This document shows, piece by piece, positions 7,137 through 15,118 of a stretch of 64,000 bases of DNA. Numbering within the stretch: the first letter of the stretch is position 1; each line of letters opens with the position of its first letter. A program made the position numbers and the translations under genes. A model generated the notes under the pieces. It saw nothing but the letters and a program-made list of their open reading frames with translations, had not been told where the DNA came from and did not search any database. This DNA comes from Streptomyces abikoensis (lineage in GTDB: Bacteria > Actinomycetota > Actinomycetes > Streptomycetales > Streptomycetaceae), in NCBI RefSeq assembly GCF_014648775.1, contig NZ_BMRT01000001.1, forward strand, positions 1,542,034 to 1,606,033, in the 5' to 3' direction.

Positions 7137-9116
7137 TCATTTCCCCTCCGCCTTGGCCGCCGCGTCGATGGCGGACAGGGAACGGCGCACCTGATTACGG
7201 TCCGTGGTGTACCAGAAGTCCGGCATCGAGGCCCGCAGGAAGGATCCGTAGCGGGCCGTCGCCAGCCGGGGGTCGAGCACCGCGACCACACCGCGATCCC
7301 CCGACGCCCGGACGAGCCGGCCCGCGCCCTGCGCCATCAGCAGTGCCGCGTGTGTCGCGGCCACGGACATGAAGCCATTGCCCCCCGCGTCCTCCACGGC
7401 CCGCTGCCGGGCGCTCATCAGCGGATCGTCCGGGCGGGGGAAGGGCACCCGGTCCATGACCACGAGCTGGCAGCTCGGCCCCGGCACGTCGACGCCCTGC
7501 CACAGCGACAGCGTGCCGAACAGACACGTCCGCGTGTCCCCCGCGAAGTTCTTGATCAGCTCGCCCAGCGTGTCCTCGCCCTGGAGCAGGATCGGCATGT
7601 CGAGCCGTCCCCGGAGCGCCTCGGCGGCCGCCTGGGCGGCCCGCATCGAGGAGAACAGCCCCAGCGTGCGGCCTCCGGCCGCCTCCACCAGCTCGGCCAG
7701 CTCGTCGAGCATGTCCGTCCGGTTCCCCTCCCGGCCCGGCTGGGCCAGGTGCCGGGCGACATAGAGGATGCCCTGCTTCGGATAGTCGAACGGCGAGCCG
7801 ACATCGACGCCCTTCCACGACGGGAGGTCGTCCCCCTCGACGCCCTCCGGGGCGAGGCCCAGGGAAGCGCCGACGCCGTTGAAGTCGCCGCCGAGCTTGA
7901 GCGTGGCCGACGTCAGCACCACGGACCGCTCGCTGAAGAGCTTCTCCCTCAGCAGCCCCGACACCGACAGGGGCGCCACCCGCAGCGAGGCGCCGAAGCG
8001 GTCGTGCCGCTCGTACCAGACGACGTCGTACTCGGAGCGCGCCACGATGCGCTCGGCGACCGCGTGAATGTTCTCCACAGAGGCCAGGGCCTGCTTGCGG
8101 ACCGCGTCCTCGTCCTGGAGGGACTTGTCGCGGGTGTTGCCGATCGACGAGATCACCGTGCGCGAGGCGTCGCGCAAGGCCATCAGACAGTGGTCGAGGT
8201 CCTCCGGGATCTCCTCCAGCCGGCCGGGCAGAGCGAGCTCCATCAGCCGCTCGAAACTCTCCGCGGCGGTCTGGAGGGCGTCCGCCGCCTTCTCGTCGAC
8301 GAGCTTGGCGGCCCGCCGGACGGCCCGGTTGACCTGGCCGGGAGTAAGCTCACCGGTCGCGACGCCGGTGACCCGCGAGACCAGCTCATGGGCCTCGTCC
8401 ACGATCAGGACCTCATGGCCGGGGAGGACCGGGGCGCCCTCGATCGCGTCGATGGCGAGCAGCGCGTGATTGGTGACCACCACGTCGGCGAGCTTGGCCC
8501 GCTCCCGGGCCGCCTCGGCGAAGCACTCGGCACCGTAGGCGCACTTCGAGGCGCCCACGCACTCGCGGGAGGTGACGGACACCTGGGCCCAGGCGCGGTC
8601 GGAGACGCCGGGCGTCAGATCGTCCCGGTCGCCGCTCTCGGTCTCGTCCGCCCAGTCGCGCAGGCGCAGCAGGTCCTTGCCGAGCTTGCTGGTGGGCGCG
8701 GCCGACTCGAGGGGGTCGAAGAGCCCCTCCTCCTCGTCCTGCGGGACGCCCTCGTGGAGCCGGTGGAGGCACAGGTAGTTGCTGCGGCCCTTGAGCATCG
8801 CGAACTGGGGGCGACGGCGCAGCTGCGGATGCAGCGCGTCGACCGTCCTCGGCAGATCGCGCTCGACGAGCTGGCGCTGGAGCGCGAGCGTCGCCGTCGC
8901 GACGACGACGCGCTCGCCGTGGGCGAGGGCCGGCACGAGGTAGCCGAGCGACTTACCGGTGCCGGTGCCCGCCTGGACGAGCAGGTGGGAACCGTCGTCG
9001 ATGGCCGCGGCGACGGCTTCGGCCATGGTGACCTGGCCGGGCCGCTCGCTGCCGCCGACGGCGGAGACGGCGGCGTGCAGCAGGTCGGTGACGGAGGGCG
9101 AGGAGGTGGCAGTCAT
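7137..9116 (-). CDS. dinG: ATP-dependent DNA helicase, DinG/XPD-like superfamily 2
   Basis: 659 residues. The Walker A motif AGTGTGKS is near residue 50, followed by ATATLALQRQL, VVVTNHALL and a DEAH box in VLIVDEAHEL. C-terminal motifs include LTSATLKLGG, GTLSLWQGVDVPG, VVMDRVPFP and QGAGRLVRASGDRG, matching DinG/XPD helicases. Four cysteines between about residues 115 and 205 (YLC, ECVGASKCAYGAECF) are placed like the iron-sulfur cluster ligands of this group. Such helicases unwind 5'-3' on D-loops, R-loops or G-quadruplexes. No SOS box was found within the 115 bp upstream, unlike E. coli dinG. It is convergent with lexA. Confidence 0.9.
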   Translation of the reverse strand: MTATSSPSVTDLLHAAVSAVGGSERPGQVTMAEAVAAAIDDGSHLLVQAGTGTGKSLGYLVPALAHGERVVVATATLALQRQLVERDLPRTVDALHPQLRRRPQFAMLKGRSNYLCLHRLHEGVPQDEEEGLFDPLESAAPTSKLGKDLLRLRDWADETESGDRDDLTPGVSDRAWAQVSVTSRECVGASKCAYGAECFAEAARERAKLADVVVTNHALLAIDAIEGAPVLPGHEVLIVDEAHELVSRVTGVATGELTPGQVNRAVRRAAKLVDEKAADALQTAAESFERLMELALPGRLEEIPEDLDHCLMALRDASRTVISSIGNTRDKSLQDEDAVRKQALASVENIHAVAERIVARSEYDVVWYERHDRFGASLRVAPLSVSGLLREKLFSERSVVLTSATLKLGGDFNGVGASLGLAPEGVEGDDLPSWKGVDVGSPFDYPKQGILYVARHLAQPGREGNRTDMLDELAELVEAAGGRTLGLFSSMRAAQAAAEALRGRLDMPILLQGEDTLGELIKNFAGDTRTCLFGTLSLWQGVDVPGPSCQLVVMDRVPFPRPDDPLMSARQRAVEDAGGNGFMSVAATHAALLMAQGAGRLVRASGDRGVVAVLDPRLATARYGSFLRASMPDFWYTTDRNQVRRSLSAIDAAAKAEGK

Positions 9117-9231
9117 AGCCTGTTCAGCCTACGGTGCGGCACTGACATCGCGGGCCGATGTCCGTCCCGGGCCTTTCCGGGCCAGGCCGTACAAACGGGC
9201 CGACCCGGACCGTCGCACGACATCGTGATCG

Positions 9232-9993
9232 TCACAGAACGGCACGCAGCGCCCTGTCGCGGATCATCAGCGCCGCGCGTTTGCCGGGCAGCTCCACCTC
9301 GCCGCTCAGCCGGAAGCCCGCGCCGAGGAACGCGGCCGTCGACGGGGTGTTGCGCAGGTCCGGTTCCCCGATGACCCGGTCGCAGGAGGGGCGGCGGTCC
9401 AGGACCAGGTCGGCGACGGCCCGCAGGAGGAGCGTGCCGAGACCCCGGCCCCGGTCGGCGACCTTGCCGATGAGGAAGTGGATCCCGGTGTCGTGCGGCC
9501 GGGCCGGGTAGTGGCGGGCGACCGGGTCGAGATCGGCCCGGTAGACCTCCCAGTAGCTCATCGGGACCCCGGAGAGCACGCCGAGGCAGGGCATGCTGCG
9601 CCCGTCGCCGTCGAGCTGGGCCCGGAGGTGGTCGACGGTGGCGGCGCCCGGTCCGGCCAGCTCCCAGAACGCCGCGACAGCGGGATCGTTCATCCACTGC
9701 GTGACCAGCCGGAGGTCGCGTTCGATCCGCACCGGGACGAGCTGGAACGGCCCCGCGTCGGTGCCCACCGGCCCCCAGTCGGCGAGACCGTCCAGGAAGT
9801 CGCCGGGCCCACCGGGGAATCCGGGCCGTCCGGCCCCCGGGGAGTGGTGGCGGGCGTCGGCTGGTTCGGTGAGGTCGTGCACGGCGTGCTCGGCGGTGAT
9901 GAGCTCGATGAGTTCATCGGTCAGCCGGAGGTCGAGGGTGTCGTTGAGCGGGTTCGTCCCGGCGTTCGTGTCGGCGTTGGTGTCGGCGTTCAT
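9232..9993 (-). CDS. GNAT acyltransferase of the siderophore (AlcB/IucB/RhbD-like) family
   Basis: 253 residues. The C-terminal about 170 residues form an AlcB-type GNAT domain: WMNDPAVAAFWELAGP, then MSYWEVYRADLDPVARHYP and DTGIHFLIG, with the acetyl-CoA loop DRGRGLGTLLLRAV and a final DLRNTPSTAAFLGAGF. Relatives acylate N-hydroxylated lysine or diamines during NIS siderophore assembly. The first residues are an Asn/Thr/Asp repeat (NADTNADTNAGTN), then about 60 weakly structured residues. It starts 7 nt after the IucA/IucC stop codon, so the two are translationally close. No N-hydroxylase gene lies nearby, so the acceptor amine is unknown. Confidence 0.88.
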   Translation of the reverse strand: MNADTNADTNAGTNPLNDTLDLRLTDELIELITAEHAVHDLTEPADARHHSPGAGRPGFPGGPGDFLDGLADWGPVGTDAGPFQLVPVRIERDLRLVTQWMNDPAVAAFWELAGPGAATVDHLRAQLDGDGRSMPCLGVLSGVPMSYWEVYRADLDPVARHYPARPHDTGIHFLIGKVADRGRGLGTLLLRAVADLVLDRRPSCDRVIGEPDLRNTPSTAAFLGAGFRLSGEVELPGKRAALMIRDRALRAVL

Positions 9994-10000
9994 CCGTGGC

Positions 10001-11953
10001 TCACCCCGCCGCCGTGGCCAGGGGGTTGGCGATGGTGACGTAGACGGACTGGGAGTCGACGGGTCCGGAGAGCTCGTCGAGACCGTGCAGCCTGGTCAGC
10101 ATGTTGGCCTTGCAGCGCAGCACGGGCTCCTCCAGGAGGCGCCGGGGCAGGGCGGAACGGACCGGGGAGGCGCCGGACGCGGCCTCTTTGAGGAAGCGAC
10201 GGAGCGCGGCGAGCAGGATGTGCTCGTCGGCGAGGCGCTGGGAGCCGAACGCGCCGATCAGACCGAGGACGTTGTTGATGCCGAGGTAGTAGAGGAACCG
10301 TTCGTCGGCGACCGCGTCCGAAACGAAGGTGTCGCTCTCCCGCCCGATGCCCGGAAGTCGCTGTTCGAGCGCGGCGCGATGGGATTCGCGGAAGTAGTAG
10401 CCCTGGTTGTCGCGGTAGCGCCCGCCGACGGGCCAGCCGTCCGCGTCCAGCAGGACGAGGGTGTTCTGCTGGTGGGCCTCCAGGGCGATGCCCGCTTCGC
10501 CGTCGAGCCAGAGGACGGGCCGGACGATCGCCTCGAGGTAGCGCAGGAACCATTCCGTGGCGACGGCTCCGGCGGGCCGGCCCGTGCGGTAGGCGAGCCG
10601 GGCGACGGTGTCGGCGAGCCGGGAGTGGGTGGCGGGCCTTCCGGTGGCGCCCTGCCGGCCGGCCCACGGCCGGGGCGAGACGAGCCCGGCGAGGCACACG
10701 GCGTCGTCGCCGGGACCGAAGGGGTTGTGCCGGATGACGGTGTCGAGCCCGCGCAGGGGGGTGCCGTCCGGGGCGTCGACACCGATCCAGGCCGGGTCGC
10801 GGACGATGTCGAAGCCGTGCCCGCCGACGCAGGACGTCCGCCAGCGCTCGGCGAGGCCGCCGCGCAGCAGCCGGTGCACCTCGACGCCGCGCCGCAGCTC
10901 CTTGCGGAGGTTCTCGCGGCGGGAGTTGGTGACGCGCAGGCCGACGGAGAGCTTGAGCATCGCGGGGGCGCCGGGCCGGTGCACGGTCCGCAGCGACGAC
11001 GTGGGGTACCAGGGCACGCCCCGCGGACCGAGGTCGCGCAGCAGCCCGGCGTCGAAGAGCTGGGCGAACTCGGGGCGGTGGCGGATGTCGCGGGCCTGCC
11101 AGGGGTGCGCCGGCAGGGGGACGGTCCCGGGCGGCAGTTCGCGCTCCAGGTCCGGCCCGGCGAGGCGGGCCGCGAGCGCGGTGGCGTCGACGGGGCGGCC
11201 GCGCTCCGTCCAGGCCGAGTCGGCGGCGAGCACGGAACGGTCGACGGCCAGCCAGTGCAGCGGGAAGCTGCCGCGCAGCTCGGGCGAGTAGGGCGCGGCC
11301 TCGGCGTCCGAGAGTCCCTCGCGGCTCTTGGGCGCGGGGTGCAGGGGGTGTCCGAGGAGCAGGGCCTGTTCGCCGTAGAGGAAGAGTTCGCCCGCGTCCG
11401 GGTCGGCGGGCCGCTCGCGCCGGTCGGCGAGGAACACGGCCGTGCGGCGTGCCGAGTCGGCGACGCGGGCGACCAGTTCCCCGCCGTCGTCGGTGAGGGG
11501 ACGGCCGGACTGGGCCGCGCGGTGGGCGGCTTCCCGGCCGAGGAGGGCGGCCAGGGTGACGGCGTCGAAGGCGGGGGCGTCGTCGGGGCCGCCGGTCAGC
11601 GTGACGCGTCCGAAGCGGTGCCAGCCGGTGGCGGACCAGTAGTGCACCGGCACGCTCAGCGGGATGCCGCTGGCGTTGAGCGGCAGGTAGAGGATGTCGC
11701 CGTGGGGGCGTTCGACGCCGTTCTCGCGCACCCAGCAGCGCAGCAGGTTCTCCACGGCGGCGGCGTCCGCGGCGGCTCGCGGGTCGGGGTCGTCGAGGGG
11801 CTCGGCGACGCCGTGCGGTCCACCGGCGGGCAGTTCGGCGCGGGCGACGTGCCCGCCGTGATCGTGCGCGCCGGCCCTGCCGTGCGGGCGCGGCAGCGCC
11901 GGGGTCAGGGCCTGGCCGACGGGGGATGCATCGGTGGGGAGGGACGCGTTCAT
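10001..11953 (-). CDS. IucA/IucC family NIS siderophore synthetase
   Basis: 650 residues from ATG 11951-11953 (MNASLPTDASPVGQAL). Diagnostic segments include LYLPLNASGIPLSVPVHYW, HWLAVDRSVL, PLPAHPWQARDI, LKLSVGLRVTNSRRENLRKE, EAHQQNTLVLLDADGWPVGG and a C-terminal FhuF-like region ending RCKANMLTRLHGLDEL. This family uses ATP to couple a carboxylate (citrate or similar) with an amine or hydroxylamine through an acyl-adenylate. A His/Asp-rich stretch (GRAGAHDHGGHVARAE) lies near residue 30. It is the middle gene of the aminotransferase-synthetase-GNAT set, 77 nt after the aminotransferase. No iron-box operator was seen, so iron control is not supported by the sequence. Confidence 0.92.
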   Translation of the reverse strand: MNASLPTDASPVGQALTPALPRPHGRAGAHDHGGHVARAELPAGGPHGVAEPLDDPDPRAAADAAAVENLLRCWVRENGVERPHGDILYLPLNASGIPLSVPVHYWSATGWHRFGRVTLTGGPDDAPAFDAVTLAALLGREAAHRAAQSGRPLTDDGGELVARVADSARRTAVFLADRRERPADPDAGELFLYGEQALLLGHPLHPAPKSREGLSDAEAAPYSPELRGSFPLHWLAVDRSVLAADSAWTERGRPVDATALAARLAGPDLERELPPGTVPLPAHPWQARDIRHRPEFAQLFDAGLLRDLGPRGVPWYPTSSLRTVHRPGAPAMLKLSVGLRVTNSRRENLRKELRRGVEVHRLLRGGLAERWRTSCVGGHGFDIVRDPAWIGVDAPDGTPLRGLDTVIRHNPFGPGDDAVCLAGLVSPRPWAGRQGATGRPATHSRLADTVARLAYRTGRPAGAVATEWFLRYLEAIVRPVLWLDGEAGIALEAHQQNTLVLLDADGWPVGGRYRDNQGYYFRESHRAALEQRLPGIGRESDTFVSDAVADERFLYYLGINNVLGLIGAFGSQRLADEHILLAALRRFLKEAASGASPVRSALPRRLLEEPVLRCKANMLTRLHGLDELSGPVDSQSVYVTIANPLATAAG

Positions 11954-12030
11954 GCGGGGTGCGGCGTACAGGTCACGGCGTTCCGGCCGGGCTGCGGCGC
12001 CTTCCTCCTTCGGCGGTCTGGTGCGGCGGT

Positions 12031-13578
12031 CTAGGGGTTGGGGAGCCGGCGGACGGTGCGGGAGGCCGCGGCGACGGCGTCGGACAGCCGGTCGAGGACG
12101 GCCTCGGCCTGCTCGTCGGTGAGGGTGAGGGGCGGAAGCAGCCGGATCACCGGGGGGCGGCGGTCGCTCAGCCCGACGATCAGGCCGCGGCGCAGGCACT
12201 CCCGCCGGACGGTCTCGGCCAGCGCGGTGGCTCGGGGGGCGGCCTCGGGATCGGCTTGGGGGGCGGCCTCGGGATCGGTGATCTCGATGCCGATCATCAG
12301 GCCCTTGCCGCGTACGTCCGCGACGCACGCGTGCTCCCGCGCGAGCCGCCGCAGCCGTTCGAGCATCCGGGCGCCGAGGACGGCCGCGCGGCGGTCCAGT
12401 CCGTGCTGCCGGATGTGGCGCAGGGTGGCCGTGCCCGCGGCCATGGCGAGCTGGTTGCCCTGGAAGGCGGCGGGCGGGCCCTGCCGGCTCGGCCGGGCGT
12501 CGAGGTCGTCGCGGTGGACGATGACGGCGAGCGGGAGACTGCCGCCGATGGCCCTGGACAGGACCATGACGTCGGGGACGACGCGACTGTGTTCGACGGC
12601 CCAGAAGGCGCCCGTGCGGCCGGCCCCCGTCCACGTCTCGTCGGCGATGAGCGGCACGGCCCGCGCCGCGGTGACATCGCGGATCCGGCGCAGCCCGTCG
12701 TCGGGCACCGGCACCACTCCGTCACCCAGGACGGGCTCGACGACGAGCCCGGCGGGAAGCGGGGCGCGGCGGTGGACGTCACCGATCGGACGTCCGGCCG
12801 CGTCCGTGGGGGCGTCGCCGAACGGACAGCCCGTCGCCCCGCAGCCCCCTTCGTGGACGCCAGGGGACGGAAACCCCGGCGCAGCACCGAGGTTTGCGGT
12901 GGGGATGTCGGCAAACGGCAGCCCGGACGAACAACCTTCCGCGCCGAGGTTTCCCATGCGGACGTCGACGAACGGAAGTCCCTGCGCGCGAGCGCCCCCT
13001 GTGCCGACTCCGCCGATCGGACACCCCGACACACAGCCGACCGCGCCGGCGCCTCCGGCGAGGGGCCCCTGCGGCGAGGCGAACCCCGACACCGCCTCCC
13101 CCGGCCCGTCGCCCCCCAGGGTGAGGAGTCCGGCGCGGCCGGTCGCGGCGCGGACGAGGCGGAAGGCGTCCGCCAGGGCATCGGTGGCGGCGGGGCCGCA
13201 GAACCGGATCCGGGCCGAGTCGGCCAGTCCGCGCGGGAGGGTCGCGAACAGCTCGTCCGCGAAGGCCTCCTGGACGGGCGTGGCGAGGTCCGGGACCTGG
13301 AGCGGCGCGCCGGAGTCGAGCACGGCGCGGATGGCCTCCAACACGACCGGGTGATTGTGGCCGAGCGCGAGGGCGCCGCCGCCCGAGAGGCAGTCGAGAT
13401 AGCGACGGCCGTCGGCGCCCTCGATGGTCAGGCCCCGGGCGCGCACGGGCACGACGGGCAGCGACCGGGCGTACGTCCGGGCCGAGGGCTCGCGGGTCGG
13501 CTGTCGCCGCGGCGTGCCCGCGCGCCCGGGCCGACGTGCCAAGAGCGGTGCGGGCGGCGGTAGTCGGGTCGGGGTCAT
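12031..13578 (-). CDS. Class III aminotransferase homologue (diaminobutyrate type) lacking the PLP lysine and carrying a repeat insertion
   Basis: 515 residues. The N-terminal ARGLTIEGADGRRYLDCLSG, LALGHNHPVVLEAI and RIRFCGPAATDALADAFRLV match diaminobutyrate-2-oxoglutarate aminotransferases, as do VEPVLGDGVVPVPDDGLRRI and ETWTGAGRTGAFWAVEHS. Two features argue against a working enzyme. In VMVLSRAIGGSLPLAV, the position of the PLP Schiff-base lysine (normally SKAIGG) is Arg342, codon AGG read from 12553-12555. The segment that normally holds the Tyr/Phe-His-Gly PLP-stacking motif is replaced by about 100 residues of degenerate repeats (roughly 166-266). Near the C-terminus DPEAAPQADPEAAPRA is a short tandem duplication. 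Yet the frame is open throughout and a consensus ribosome site precedes it. It may be a pseudoenzyme or a decaying gene; a sequencing error at one base could explain the Arg but not the insertion. Confidence 0.85.
   Translation of the reverse strand: MTPTRLPPPAPLLARRPGRAGTPRRQPTREPSARTYARSLPVVPVRARGLTIEGADGRRYLDCLSGGGALALGHNHPVVLEAIRAVLDSGAPLQVPDLATPVQEAFADELFATLPRGLADSARIRFCGPAATDALADAFRLVRAATGRAGLLTLGGDGPGEAVSGFASPQGPLAGGAGAVGCVSGCPIGGVGTGGARAQGLPFVDVRMGNLGAEGCSSGLPFADIPTANLGAAPGFPSPGVHEGGCGATGCPFGDAPTDAAGRPIGDVHRRAPLPAGLVVEPVLGDGVVPVPDDGLRRIRDVTAARAVPLIADETWTGAGRTGAFWAVEHSRVVPDVMVLSRAIGGSLPLAVIVHRDDLDARPSRQGPPAAFQGNQLAMAAGTATLRHIRQHGLDRRAAVLGARMLERLRRLAREHACVADVRGKGLMIGIEITDPEAAPQADPEAAPRATALAETVRRECLRRGLIVGLSDRRPPVIRLLPPLTLTDEQAEAVLDRLSDAVAAASRTVRRLPNP
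12780..13085 (-). repeat. Degenerate short repeats inserted in frame in the aminotransferase gene
   Basis: Five to six related units of about 37-58 bp share, on the + strand, a core like gcNccgaggtttNc, then ggacgtcgNcgaacgg. Examples are gaggtttcccatgcggacg near 12947, gaggtttgcggtggggatg near 12890 and a gtcaccgatcggacgtccgg core near 12778. In the protein they read GLPFVDVRMGNLGAEG, GLPFADIPTANLGAAP, GFPSPGVHEGGCGATG, GCPFGDAPTDAAG and RPIGDVHRRAP. The repeats keep the frame open in both the gene strand and at least one opposite frame. Confidence 0.7.
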
Positions 13579-13587
13579 GGCTCGGTT

Positions 13588-13595
13588 ACCTCCTT
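13588..13595 (-). promoter_or_regulatory. Consensus Shine-Dalgarno of the aminotransferase-like gene
   Basis: On the minus strand aaggaggt lies 9 nt before ATG 13576-13578. This is a full match to the 3' end of 16S rRNA and is stronger than most ribosome sites in this window. It fixes the start codon and suggests the degenerate-looking gene is still translated. Confidence 0.8.
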
Positions 13596-13842
13596 CTGCC
13601 CGCTGAACGGTGGCCGGTCGTCCCCCGTACGTACCAACGACGCCGCGAGCTGCGGATCACGGTCGGATCGCAAGATCCTTCGTTCCGGAACCGAGGACCC
13701 GCCCGTGTCCGTCTCCCTCGGCACCGGCATAGTGGGGGCCCCGCCCCTCGCCGGGACGGGGCATGACAAGTTCACGCCATGCCCGCGCATATAGCGGACA
13801 TGAACCACCCGATACGCACAGATCACAGGGGGAGCCCACTCC

Positions 13843-15045
13843 ATGCCATCGACAAGGCGGCCAGTCCTGGCCGCGGCCGCCCTCACCGCCGCCCTGGCGC
13901 TGACGGCCACCGCGTGCGGCCCGTCCGACGACAAGGCCGCGGGCGACACCAAGCCCAGCGCGGCCGCGAGCCAGAAGGGCGACGACTTCCCCAGCCTGCC
14001 CAAGGGCATTCCCGCCCAGGACCTGGAGAAGTGGAAGAAGAAGTGGCAGGACGGCGCCTGGAAGAACTGGGACAAGGACCAGTGGCTGCGTGAGGCCCGC
14101 GACTTCGTCAACCCCATCATCAAGGGCCACTGGAAGCCCGACACGATGAAGGACGCCCACTCCAGCGACAAGACGCTGGCCACCCAGGGCGCCCCCGGCA
14201 CCGTGCCGGGTGGCGGGGCGAGCGACCAGGGCGTCACGGACCCGGAGCCGCGCCCGGTCACCGCCAAGGCCGTCGGTCTGCCGTACCACAACAACGCCGC
14301 CCCCGTGGGCAAGGTCTTCTTCGACAGCCCCGAGGGCCACATGGTCTGCTCGGGCACGGTCGTCAAGGACCCGGCGCACCCGGGCAAGTCCAACCTGGTG
14401 TGGACCGCCGGCCACTGCGTGCACGCCGGCCAGAAGGGCGGCTGGTACCGGAACATCGCCTTCGTGCCGTCCTACAACGACAAGGGCCTCCCGGGCGCGC
14501 AGGTCAACAGCGCTCCGGTGCAGGACGTCGCCCCGTACGGCCTGTGGTGGGCGGACTGGGCGCAGACGTCGACGCAGTGGATCACGCAGGGCGCCGAGAC
14601 CGGTGGCGCGGGTGCTCCGTACGACTTCTCCGTGCTCCATGTGAAGTCCGAGAACGGCACCGGGAAGTCCCTGGAGGAGACGGTCGGCAACGCCCTCACC
14701 GTCGACTTCAGCACCCCGCAGGTGAAGTCCATCAGCAGCATGGGGGCCTGGGGCTACCCGGCCGCGCCGCCCTTCGACGGGCAGAAGATGTACGACTGCG
14801 TGGACAGGCCGGGCCGCCTGACCATCGAGTCGTCGCAGCCCACGATGTACCGCATCGGCTGCACGATGACGGGCGGTTCGTCGGGTGGCGGCTGGTTCGC
14901 CAACGGTCCGGACGGCAAGCCGGTGCTGATCTCCAACACGTCGATCGGCCCGGCCAACAGCACCTGGCTGGCGGGGCCGCGCCTGGGCCCGGAGGCCAAG
15001 GGCGTCTACGACGCGCTGAGCCAGAAGTTCGCCAACAAGCAGTAG
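13843..15045 (+). CDS. Secreted lipoprotein, trypsin/V8-like serine peptidase
   Basis: 400 residues. The signal peptide MPSTRRPVLAAAALTAALAL ends in the lipobox TATAC, with Cys25 as the expected lipidation site. A charged, Trp- and Lys-rich linker (EKWKKKWQDGAWKNWDKDQW) precedes the peptidase domain. That domain has the catalytic His in NLVWTAGHCVH, the Asp in YDFSVLHV and the Ser in MTGGSSGGGWF, the order of the chymotrypsin fold (S1 family). The cysteines in VCSG and GHC probably pair. The start ATG follows gggggag at a proper distance. It is monocistronic, divergent from the siderophore-like set and closed by a strong terminator. The substrate is unknown; it acts outside the cell, attached to the membrane. 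Confidence 0.9.
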   Translation: MPSTRRPVLAAAALTAALALTATACGPSDDKAAGDTKPSAAASQKGDDFPSLPKGIPAQDLEKWKKKWQDGAWKNWDKDQWLREARDFVNPIIKGHWKPDTMKDAHSSDKTLATQGAPGTVPGGGASDQGVTDPEPRPVTAKAVGLPYHNNAAPVGKVFFDSPEGHMVCSGTVVKDPAHPGKSNLVWTAGHCVHAGQKGGWYRNIAFVPSYNDKGLPGAQVNSAPVQDVAPYGLWWADWAQTSTQWITQGAETGGAGAPYDFSVLHVKSENGTGKSLEETVGNALTVDFSTPQVKSISSMGAWGYPAAPPFDGQKMYDCVDRPGRLTIESSQPTMYRIGCTMTGGSSGGGWFANGPDGKPVLISNTSIGPANSTWLAGPRLGPEAKGVYDALSQKFANKQ

Positions 15046-15070
15046 CGAGCAGGAGCGAGCGGCAACGAGC

Positions 15071-15106
15071 GAAGGCCCGCCCCGACCGATGTCGGGGCGG
15101 GCCTTC
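15071..15106. terminator. Bidirectional terminator between convergent peptidase and hflX
   Basis: Perfect 16-bp inverted repeat gaaggcccgccccgac / gtcggggcgggccttc around the tetraloop cgat, placed between two convergent stop codons (15045 and 15119). Confidence 0.92.
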
Positions 15107-15118
15107 GTGTCGGCGGGG

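Noticed and set aside
13579..13842. Iron-box (IdeR/DmdR-type) operator before the siderophore-like genes
   Set aside because: Searched by eye for TTAGGTTAGGCTAACCTAA-like sequence; nothing close was found.
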